Assembly (NCBI RefSeq): GCF_048773025.1
Contig: NC_133541.1
Coordinates: 106,617,912-106,681,911 of the forward strand
Length of the DNA stretch: 64,000 nucleotides
DNA from: Camelus bactrianus
Taxonomy: Eukaryota; Chordata; Mammalia; Artiodactyla; Camelidae
Direction of reading: 5' to 3'
Shown here: positions 55,690-64,000 of the stretch, piece by piece
Numbering within the stretch: the stretch's first letter is position 1
Layout: each line of letters begins with the position of its first letter
Made by a program: the position numbers and the translations under genes
The notes under the pieces: model-generated
What the model saw: the letters and a program-made list of their open reading frames with translations, nothing else
The model's database searches: none
What the model was told of the DNA's origin: nothing

Positions 55690-55850
55690 CACCAGAGTCA
55701 TGCAATCATTCCTTCAGAATCATTTACCGAAGTCCAACCATGTGCCACCCACTGAATCAGATGTTTTGGATTCAGAGGACAAAAAGCCATATACAATTGC
55801 TGCACGTACAAAGCTTACATTTAAGACAACCGGAAGCCAGCAAAGTATGG
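55690..55850 (-). repeat. L2 LINE, 3' part
   Basis: 'caatcattccttcagaatca', 'gtccaaccatgtgccaccca' and 'acaaagcttacatttaagac' follow the L2 reverse complement. Confidence 0.65.
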
Positions 55851-56379
55851 GCTATGCAGAAATGGGGACGTTCACATCCATGGGCCCACAGAGCTGGAAA
55901 AGCACTGAAAGGTCATCTAGACCAGGATTTTCCCAAGCGCAGCCATTCAAGTAGTAACCTCATGGTTTTTGCCATATGCCAACACCACCTTCCCAGAGTT
56001 CTTTAAATGTTCTCATCTACAGAAACACTTTTATTTTAGGAGAAAACTCTACATCACTGCCTAAAATGGAAAACCAGAATCACTTGTCATAAAAAGCAAA
56101 GGTAACCAAAAAAATAAACAAAACAATGTGATCAAATTTATCTCATTTAGACAGATAGATGCAGTCCTAGGAAGACTGAACCTCAAGTCTGCTCCCACTT
56201 TGTAAAAAATTTAGATTGGCAAGTGTTTAAAAGATGTTAAAGATATATTAACACTACTTTGGGATGTTCTCCTTCCCTTAATGAAGAGAATTAAAGGAGA
56301 ATTAAGTTGTGCACAATTGTCTGCTATGTGATTTAACTGCTTTTAACGTTGTAATAATTGGTCACAGGATCAATGAAAT
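55851..56379. other. unassigned AT-rich stretch
   Basis: Nothing recognised; 'aaaggtcatctagaccagga' at 55908-55927 is a CR1/L3-like or hAT-like trace too short to call. Confidence 0.3.
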
Positions 56380-56525
56380 CATGTTCTGATCCAGCCCTCT
56401 CATTTTCCAGAGGGAGCTAGGGCCCAGAGATGGGTGGCAACTAGACCAAGGGTGAACAGCACCTGAATGGCAGAGCGGACACCAAACCATGACTTCCTGT
56501 GTCCCTGCCCAGACCCATATGTTCT
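56380..56525 (-). repeat. MIR SINE, 5' part
   Basis: 'ctcattttccagagggagct', 'agggcccagagatgggtggc' and 'cacctgaatggcagagcgga' in reverse order. Confidence 0.6.
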
Positions 56526-58059
56526 ACTGAAGTGGGCTGCAGATCACCAAGCAAATAAATAAATTCTTATATTTGCTCTTCACCATGATTGAAGGCCAGT
56601 CCTGATCCACCTCACTTTTGGATGGGAAGAAACCAAAATACATCTCAAAGTGGCAGACATGGTGATCCCTCTCCTCAGCAAAAACCCAATTTTTCTTTTT
56701 TCTCCTTGTTTCTTCCATCCACTCATTTTCCATGTGTTATACAAGTTCTTCTAGTAAAAAAAATCCACCAAGATCCCCAACAAACCCAGCAAGTTTGTAG
56801 AGACGTCTAACATTCCACGTCTTCAGTTAACCTGCTGTGACAAGGAACTGAATGGGGAAAAATACCCAGTCCCACTCCTTAAGGATCCTTCGTCCTATAA
56901 AACTCTCAGTGTGCAAATCCTGTACTAAGCGGCCCTCACCACATGCTGACTATTAAATCAGGCCTAGGAGATAGAGGTGGGGGAAATCCTCTCTCGCTCA
57001 ACGAGAAGGTCACCTGCAGTTTGCCTGCCCCCAATCCACCCCAAAGAGTAGCTCTTGGCCATGGTCCCAGGGAAATCATCACTGTCAGGGACATGAAGCC
57101 ATCTGCCTGTTAAGGAGGGAGCATTCTGGCATCCCTGCTCATGCTGTTTCTCTGGGAAGATGAGGCCAGGGTTTCAAATCACCTCTCACAGGACAGGAGG
57201 GAGGGGAAGGGGGGACGTGACAGTTCGTGAAATCTGGCTGCTTTTCCCTCTTTCCTTTGAAGCTGGCACAGGAATATTTTAAGGTTCCTCAGAGGGACTG
57301 AAATCCATGCTTTATGGTGACAACTCTCAAGTTCAGCTTTTCCTTGCCTGCCCAACGTCCCGGGGCAGACTGTACCTATTTATCTTACATGAGCAGCACA
57401 ATAACCCTGTGCCCTCCAGGACTGGTACCGTGTGAGTGTCCAAAAGCAAAGACAAGTGACTCTTGTTCCTAATGTGGAAAGAGCAGGACTTCCTACGATA
57501 CAGCTGGCGTTTCCTGAAATAGAACATGATTTGAGCAAACGGTTTTCACTAGGCAGGCAGGAAAAGCCGAGTGTGGCTTGATGTTTCATTAGTGGTGACT
57601 CAGACCCTCGCTCCTGGGCGCCTGCTCATCCTGGCTGGGTCTGACTTTTTTCCAGTCACCAGGTTCAGGCGCCAGATTCCTTCTTTGCCAGTGCTCATTG
57701 TCCTGCCAGCCTATTTGATTTCCTGGGTAGGCCGTGCCCCTGTCCTTCCTCTTATGTCATTTACACTCAGTTCCAGTTTCTATTTTGAAATTGATTAGGT
57801 CTTGATCAGCCACTCATGTTCATTTGCAGAGCACTTCCTGTCCAGTTCGGCCTCCATCTGGGAGAGATGGTGATTTATGTTTATCTCAACCGGAGGCTGG
57901 GATTTTTCTGAAACTGTTTTCAAATTTCAGGCATATGCCCAGCCGCTACCAGAATTAGTTGGAGAAGAGTGTATGGAGGGTGGTGATTCAGCAAAGACTG
58001 TCTCGGACATGCTGCATCACCCAGCCTCCATTCCTAGACTCTCCATCCTATCTCAAATT
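56526..58059. other. unassigned stretch (1.5 kb)
   Basis: No gene or repeat named. The repeat-poor 57.0-58.0 kb part would be a place to look for conserved elements. Confidence 0.3.
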
Positions 58060-58200
58060 GGCTCTCATTCAATCAGCATTTAGTGGGTCCTGACTGTGAA
58101 CCAGGCACTGTGCTGGGGTCACAGACATGAAAATACCCGGTCCCTGATGCTCAGATTACACTCCAACATGGAAAGATCTTCACAGAGTTATTACCAAAAC
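58060..58200 (-). repeat. L2 LINE, 3' end
   Basis: 'tctcattcaatcagcattta', 'gtgaaccaggcactgtgctg' and 'cggtccctgatgctcagatt' are L2 reversed. Confidence 0.8.
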
Positions 58201-58339
58201 ACTGTGGGAGTTACAGAGAGGGGCAGCATGATCTAGCCCCTGTCTGCCTCTTCAGCGTGGCTCACAGCACTCTTATCCTCCTCACCCGGCTTAGTCCTTT
58301 CCTGCCCTTCGTTCTGTTCATGCAAAGCTCTGTGCTCCT

Positions 58340-58486
58340 TGGAACAACAGCATCAGCTTCACCTCAAGGCTGATGAGATACACGGGACCTAGGGCCCCAT
58401 TCCAAACCTACTGAATCAGAATCTGCACATTAATGTGCAAGAGTCCCAGGTGATGTGCATGCACTTTCAAGTTTTGAGATACACTG
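58340..58486 (-). mobile_element. hAT element, MER20-like, minus strand
   Basis: 'acagcatcagcttcacctca', 'tagggccccattccaaacct', 'actgaatcagaatctgcaca', 'cccaggtgatgtgcatgcac' and the end 'agttttgagatacactg' match MER20-type sequence reversed. Left terminal repeat lost. Confidence 0.75.
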
Positions 58487-58593
58487 ATGTAAGAGGTTAT
58501 AAGCCTCTGCTATGAATTGTTGAGCTAGCATCTGACTCATTACCATCCCCTCAGTTTGGTTAGCAAGAGTCTATTACCCCATACCTTGATTGG

Positions 58594-58751
58594 AGTGAGT
58601 CCTTCTTAGACTTTAACATGAGCACAAATCAACAGGGGATAATACAGATAATAGTCTGTAGGGCTACAGCGTAAGGCCCTGGAGTCTGCATTTCTAACGT
58701 GCTCCTGGCTAATGCAGCAAAGACTGAAGGACCACACTCTGAATAACAAGG
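58594..58751 (+). mobile_element. hAT element, MER20-like, plus strand
   Basis: 'ccttcttagactttaacatg', 'gagtctgcatttctaacgtg', 'ctcctggctaatgcagcaaa' and 'gaccacactctgaataac' match MER20-type sequence forward, 108 bases from an inverted relative. Confidence 0.7.
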
Positions 58752-58984
58752 ATGAGAGGAACCTGACAGATCACAGACCAAGTATCTGAATCAGAAAAGC
58801 AGAAACCCAGATGTTGCACTTAGGATGACTTTACTCAGGGGAGGTCCCTCCGTTCTGCCTGCACACCTAGTGGGCAGGTGGATCCCTGGTCCCTGTGTTC
58901 TCAGCACCTTGTTCTGTGTCACAGAGGGGGCCTGTGTCATCACTGAATGAATGAATGAACACTAGTCAGTTCTCACCTCTCCCC

Positions 58985-59470
58985 TGCGGTTCCCTACATT
59001 TACCAACCCCCGTAAGTCCCGACCTGACCTGGGTCCTGCCCGCCTCCCTCACTTCGCTCCTCCCACTCACTGCCACCATAAGAGGCTTCTTCCTGTTTCT
59101 CAAACACACCAAGCTTTTTCCTGCCTCAGGGTCTTGGCATATGCTCTCCCCTCGACCTGGAATGCCCTTGCTCCAGCTCTTTCCATAGCTGGCCGCTTCT
59201 CACCCTTCACAGCTCAGCTCAGATTTCACCTCCTCAGCGAGGCGGTCCCTAACTGACCTATCTAATCCAGTGTAAACACACCCCACCCCAAAACTGTACT
59301 GCATTTTTTCTTAGCCCTTGTCAACCTGAAAATATTTCATTTGTTTATTCACTTTTTTTCCCTGATTCTCCTATCAGAAAGGAAACTCTATGAAAGTAGG
59401 CACCTTGTCTACAACCCCCAGTCCATAGTAGAAACTCAGTAAGCAGTTGTGGGATGAATGGATGAATGAT
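58985..59470 (+). repeat. L2 LINE, 3' part, long copy
   Basis: 'ctgcctcagggtcttggcat', 'ctcgacctggaatgcccttg', 'agctcagctcagatttcacc', 'tcctcagcgaggcggtccct', 'agtccatagtagaaactcag' and the GAATG tail 'gatgaatggatgaatg'. The best-kept ORF2-to-tail L2 in the window. Confidence 0.93.
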
Positions 59471-59499
59471 CTAACATACCAGGGAATCTATAATTTGCT

Positions 59500-59770
59500 T
59501 CTGTCGTTGTGACAAGGGAGGGAGAGACTGAGAATCATGTGAGGCCAGAAGAGGAAGCGATCACTTCCTCCTGGATAAGCAAGTCGGGGTGATAATCAGG
59601 GCAGGCTCCCTGAAGGAGGTGGTATTGCAACTTTACCTTGAGGTGGGGAAAGGGTTTTGATGAGCAATGAGAGGTGTACGTGGCCACCTCAGGCAGAAAG
59701 AACAGCTTGGATAGATAGTGTGGGAGGGCTTAGGGAACAGAGCATACAGCTGACGGGTGGAGACAGTGCC
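59500..59770 (-). repeat. L2 LINE, ORF2 end part
   Basis: 'gggcaggctccctgaaggag', 'gtggtattgcaactttacct', 'acctcaggcagaaagaacag' and 'gcttagggaacagagcatac' are L2 reversed, facing the copy on its left. Confidence 0.7.
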
Positions 59771-60134
59771 TGCCCAGCCCAGGGCTCCAGGCAGAGATAG
59801 CCCTCACTGCAAGTGTAACAGAGCTTGGCAGGGCTCCTGCAGATGAGCAGCTGAGGTCACTGCTTCTTCAGCCACACCCTTGGCCAAGATGATGGAGCTC
59901 AGCTCTCTGATGCAAAACAAGGCATGAAGATGAGACAGGTGGGCCAGGGGGTGGGTGGGCAGTCAGGATCCAACTCCATCCCCCTCTCCACCTCACTCCA
60001 GGGGGCAGCTCTTAGGCCTGCCTGGCTTCTGTTCTCTTGTCTTAAAGGGCCCGACAGTTGTAATTATTTCATTAACCCAACTGATAATTGGTCTCAGGTT
60101 CAAGTCCCTGTTTAAGCTTAGTAAGAGAAGGAAC
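59771..60134. other. unassigned stretch
   Basis: Nothing recognised. Confidence 0.3.
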
Positions 60135-60228
60135 CACATTGGTCAGCCTTATTCATGGCTCTATTCTGAGAGCTAAGGTCTGGGAGCCCGGCACATAAAA
60201 GCTCCTCAGTAAAGACTCATTCATTCAT
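60135..60228 (+). repeat. L2 LINE, 3' tail
   Basis: 'gctctattctgagagctaag', 'cccggcacataaaagctcct' and 'cagtaaagactcattcattc' are a shortened L2 end. Confidence 0.5.
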
Positions 60229-60365
60229 TCACCACTATTGACGGAGTACCCACGGTGTGCCAGGCATTGCACTATACCCTGAGGATGTAGGAGTAACACA
60301 GGGCAGCAAGGGTCTCTACACTCTCAAGGGTAGAATTCACATTCTATTTGGGGACAACACATTCT
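60215..60365 (-). repeat. L2 LINE, 3' end
   Basis: 'cattcattcattcaccacta', 'acccacggtgtgccaggcat', 'ctgaggatgtaggagtaaca' and 'tagaattcacattctatttg' are L2 reversed; it shares its ATTC repeat with the tail to its left. Confidence 0.8.
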
Positions 60366-61774
60366 AGAGGCTGGACTTGGTCAATCTGACTGTGTGACTT
60401 TAGCAAGCCACTGAATTTTGTGGGCTGTCAAGAAAACAGAAGAGGATAGACCAGATCACCTAGTTCAGAAGTTTGAACTAAATTTTGAAGAATTCTAGGG
60501 TTCTGTGGAGCTTACTGGGTTCAGCAAACAATGATGTGTTTCTCTTAAGAAAGTTTTAATTAGCCTGAGCAAGCTTTTGTTTTATTTTTTTCTGTTTGGG
60601 GGTTCCACTTAAAAGTTGATGTGTAAAGTAAGCTCCGTTGCTAAAGAAAAAGTTGGTTGGAAGCCACTACTTAAGTCCAACCTGTCACTCTGGCCATGGT
60701 TTAGGCCAGAGGGGAAGAAGGTAGAAACCAAACATGCCTGCATCTTGAGGGCAGCTGAAAGTAGGGGGGAAGACACTCTGGGAAGGTAGTGTCTGAGAAA
60801 AGGCAGAGACGGGGACTAGCCAAACAAAGAGCAGCCTGATAGAGGTCCAGCAAGATGAAGAGAAGACAGGCACCTCCCCCCCCACCCTCCCCCACGTCTT
60901 GGGGACATAGAACTGCACGCCTGGTGGTTGGCAACTGCCAGAGAATCTTCTGGGAGGTCTAAGAGCTGGTCACAGGACCATGGCCACAGGGAGAGAAGAG
61001 GGAGCTAAACTAGGTCCCCTCCTGCAAGAAGGTGGGACTTAAATACAGGCAAGATTTATGCCAGAGCTGAAGTCCAAGGTGGGGATCTGGCTGGTTTCTG
61101 AAGGGGGACCCATGACCCATGGTGAAGGTCAGAGTCAGAACTGCAGTAAGTGACTGCTCGAATCAAGCTACCTGCCTAGAAGTCTTTTAAGTCTCCTGCT
61201 AGGGCTCATCCAAAGGTGCGTGGGCAGCAAGGGTTAGGACAGAAACACAGCTCCCTGTACCTGATCCTCTGAGCAGGGCTCTTTCCACTACCTAATCCAT
61301 GTCATGCACCCTGGGCTAGACTCCAAATCTAAACGGGATTTGCTAAACCTGCCACAGACAATGAGTTCTTCAGTGTTTGGTGAAAGGGAGGAGATCAATT
61401 TCTCTTAACTGAGCTCTGGCAGGTGTCCTCAGGAATTAGACTGACATTTGTGTCCTTAGCACCAGCCCATTAGGGGAACTGGAAGGGCTTTTTCTGTCTC
61501 TAGCTCGGCATCTCTGGAGCCGTCTTAACGGGGATCTTAAAGTTCTATCTACATAACACCAAAGCAACAGGGCAGTTCAGGCCAAAGCTAATAAATAAAA
61601 AAATCACTACTATTAAAATAAGTCTGAGAGAGCACTCTGCTCCTTTAGGGGCTGCTATCTTATTTGTTCCTAGTGATCTCGGGGAGAGCTGGGGGAGTCA
61701 GGCTGTGCCCCCACCTTAGCCCCTAGACCAGTTCACCCTGGGTATTGTTCAGGGCACTTAACATTCTCTTAAAC
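60366..61774. other. unassigned stretch (1.4 kb)
   Basis: A MIR-like middle piece is possible at 60380-60430 ('tgtgtgactttagcaagcca'). Otherwise no gene or repeat named. A C-rich run lies at 60874-60894. Confidence 0.3.
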
Positions 61775-61925
61775 AATAGTCCATTTGTTCATCCGTTTTC
61801 ACGTCTTCCCAATCAGAGGGTAAGCCCCGTGAGACAGGGAATGTTTCTGTCTTCTTTAAGGGCTTTATCTCCAGGGCCTAAAACCTGATAAATGCTCAGG
61901 AAACAACTGTCCTATGAATGAATGA
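61775..61925 (+). repeat. L2 LINE, 3' end
   Basis: 'gagggtaagccccgtgagac', 'agggaatgtttctgtcttct', 'ctccagggcctaaaacctga' and the tail 'ctatgaatgaatgagg'. Confidence 0.85.
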
Positions 61926-62099
61926 GGCAGATCTGTATGTTTTGAATAATGCTAATGATGTATTTTGAGTTAAAAAAAAAAAGTTACCTAATGAAATTAC
62001 TATCATCAAAATGATCCTAGAAATTATCCTGGAAGGGAGATTCAGAAGAAATGAGGAAGGGAGATTCAGTCATTAATGTTTACAGTTCTATAGTTTGAA

Positions 62100-62282
62100 T
62101 TGAAAAAGTGTTGAGATACCATCTCACTACCATCAAACATGCAAAGGCACAAATTTTGGTATCAGGCTGCACTGGAGAGGACCTGGAAGAAGAAGCACTC
62201 TTCAATATTATAGGAGTCTATACTGGCACAACTACTATTGGGGGTATTTTGGCAACATCTATTGAAACAACAAACACACATA
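62100..62282 (+). repeat. old L1 (L1M), ORF2 piece before a younger L1
   Basis: 'ttgagataccatctcactac', 'acaaattttggtatcaggct' and 'ggcaacatctattgaaacaa' are old L1 ORF2 text. The last 11 bases ('aaacacacata') are the left copy of the duplication made by the L1 that follows. Confidence 0.75.
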
Positions 62283-62740
62283 ACGCCATTTGCAGCAACA
62301 TGGATGTCCCTGGAGAATGTCATTCTAAGTGAAGTAAGCCAGAAAGAGAAAGAAAAATACCATATGAGATCGCTCATATGTGGAATCTAAACAAAACAAA
62401 ACAAAAAAAGAACATAAATACAAAACAGAAACAGACTCATAGATGTAGAATACAGACTTGTGGTTGCCAAGGGGCCGGAGGGTGGGAAGGGACAGACTGG
62501 GAGTTCAAAATTTGTAGATACTGACAGGCATATGCAGAATAGATAAACAAGATTATACTGTATAGCACAGGGAAATATATACAAGATCTTGTGGTAGCTC
62601 ACAGAGAAAAAAAATTTGACAATGAATATATGTATGTTCATGTATAACTGAAAAATTGTGCTCTACACTGGAATTTGACACAATATTGTAAAACGACTAT
62701 ATCTCAATTTAAAAAAGTAAAAAAAATTTAAAAATTAAAA
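62283..62740 (+). repeat. 5'-truncated L1 inside an older L1
   Basis: Starts 'acgccatttgcagcaacatg' at the very end of ORF2, has the 3' UTR ('gcatatgcagaatagataaa', 'actgtatagcacagggaaat') and ends in an A-rich tail. A near-identical 'aaacacacacata' follows at 62741-62753. Confidence 0.92.
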
Positions 62741-63262
62741 AAACACACACATACCCTTAGCATTCTATTTCATTTTTGTGAAATTGATCTCACATATATA
62801 ATCACAAGTACAAGAAACAATGTATATAAAGTTATTTGTTGCAGTGCTGTTTATAATAGCAAAATGTTGAAAACCATCAAAGTTGACACCATTAAATAAC
62901 CAGCTAAATAAACTATTATCCCAGTCGTGCAATGGAAAACTTTGTAGCTATAAAGATGAATGAAGATGCGCTCTATAAACCCATATGGAAAGTTTTCCAA
63001 GATAAAAACTTGACTGGAAAAAGCAAAATGCAAAGCAGAGAATATCGCATGCTGTAATTTATGTCTAAACAGAGATAGCATGTCACGGAATTGTTTATAT
63101 ATGCACAAAACATCCCTAGAAGAGTACACAAGAAACTAATAAAAATCATTTCCTATGGATAGGGGAAATGGGGGCAGGGGAGAGAGAGCAGTTCTGCCAT
63201 TACCTGTTAATTTTTTATTTGGGAACCATGGTGATGCATTATCTGTTCATATAGATTGCTAA
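62741..63262 (+). repeat. old L1 (L1M), continuation to 3' UTR
   Basis: Resumes at 'cacatacccttagcattcta', then 'gcagtgctgtttataatagc', 'atgttgaaaaccatcaaagt', 'tttgtagctataaagatgaa' and the 3' UTR from about 63100 ('atcatttcctatggatag'). The same old type as at 20.1-20.9 kb. Confidence 0.85.
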
Positions 63263-63477
63263 AAAAAATTTTGCTAGCACAGAGATTGCTAAAAAAAGAA
63301 AAGAACCGTTTCAACATATGTGGGCCTTATGAAAGACCATTTTACGGGGCTGTAGCAGCAGAAGCATCATATCTGGAAACTGAACTACACAAGGAAAAGA
63401 TGTTGGTCGTGGAGCAGCTCTGACGCTGACATCGACATTGATGCTGATGTTAAATCTGGGAAACATTCCTTCCCAGG
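63263..63477. other. unassigned, with a short duplication
   Basis: 'agattgctaaaaaaa' occurs at about 63254 and again at 63281. Nothing else recognised. Confidence 0.35.
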
Positions 63478-63555
63478 GTTTCAGTGCCTCCACCTATAAG
63501 ATAAGGAGGGTGAACTGGAAACTTCTTAAAGGCCTCTTCTGCTCTGACATTTATT
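63478..63555 (+). repeat. MIR-like fragment
   Basis: 'tttcagtgcctccacctata', 'agataaggagggtgaactgg' and 'ttctgctctgacatttattc' match a MIR3-like 3' half. Confidence 0.45.
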
Positions 63556-64000
63556 CTATGGCTAGGCTTTACTTAATCTGAAACCACACGCTGTAAAAAA
63601 TACATCCTGTTAAGGCATTTTAAACACCATATTTTGTTTTACTTTGCTTCATTGGTTTCCTTTTTTTTTAATCGCCTTTTTAAGTAAGAGTTCCTTTTGA
63701 GAAACTCTCACTGTATCTCTGCTGAAGGTCACCTGGCCATGAAGATGACTACGGCCTGAGGTACATGGTGGTAGAGAGGACAGGCCAGGTCCTGAGTGGA
63801 AGCTGACCCAGAAAGAGGCAGAGAGTAAGCAAAGAACACCAAGAAACAAATTCACTGGGATTGGGAGCAGCTCCACGGATGCATGCTGAATGCTGGGACT
63901 CAGTTCACCCAGATCAATGTTCTAGGAAACCAAATGCAGCCCCCTTCTTCCTACGTCTGCGTATGTGGGAGCTAAACTGCTCTGAGTGATCAGATTTTAG
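63556..64000. other. unassigned stretch to window end
   Basis: T-run at 63661-63669. No gene or repeat recognised. Confidence 0.3.

Overview
This window reads as nuclear DNA from a mammal, most likely a camelid (camel, llama or alpaca lineage). The main pointer is one tRNA-derived SINE at 23657-23807. It has intact A and B boxes, a head of the type known from the camelid Vic-1 family, and the AAATAAATAAATAAA-type linker and T/A-rich tail of that family. The L1 3' ends (7021-8541, 10080-10844, 29812-29960, 37727-37913, 42080-42258, 62283-62740) are of the type found in even-toed ungulates. Older L2, MIR, hAT and MaLR/ERVL remnants are shared by placental mammals in general.

I found no host protein-coding gene, rRNA, tRNA or CRISPR array that I can defend. 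The open frames are short, lack family signatures, or fall in L1 ORF2 remnants, L2/MIR sequence or a purine microsatellite. The window is best described as intergenic or intronic DNA, filled in layers. The oldest layer is L2, MIR and CR1-like remnants. Next come old L1M, MLT1/ERVL-like LTRs and hAT elements. The youngest layer is 5'-truncated L1s, one possible ERV1 LTR and the SINE.

Layout: 0-7 kb is L2/MIR with an old L1 5' fragment. 7-11 kb has two related L1 3' copies in direct orientation, the second inside an L2. 11-15 kb has an LTR and two old L1 ends. 15-20 kb is mostly MIR. 20-21 kb is an old L1 carrying a 323-base uninterrupted purine tract. 23.6-23.9 kb is a SINE joined to an L1 piece inside what looks like one target-site duplication. 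26.4-27.7 kb is a minus-strand L1 inside an L2. 30-35 kb is L2, MIR and a complete hAT element with its duplication. 36-40 kb has an ERV1-like LTR, an L1 inside a MIR, and an ERVL-like LTR carrying a hexanucleotide microsatellite. 41-50 kb is MIR/L2 with a TG-rich block. 50-58 kb is mostly unassigned with one hAT element. 58-61 kb has inverted MER20-like elements and opposed L2 ends. 62-63.3 kb is a younger L1 inside an old L1.

Twelve of the thirteen L1 pieces I recognise, and all the LTR-like pieces, lie on the + strand. Such elements usually survive best in antisense inside introns, so a minus-strand transcription unit is a reasonable but unproven guess. Repeat boundaries and subfamily names come from reading by eye; most ends are uncertain by 10-30 bases. 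I see no sign of a novel multi-gene system here.
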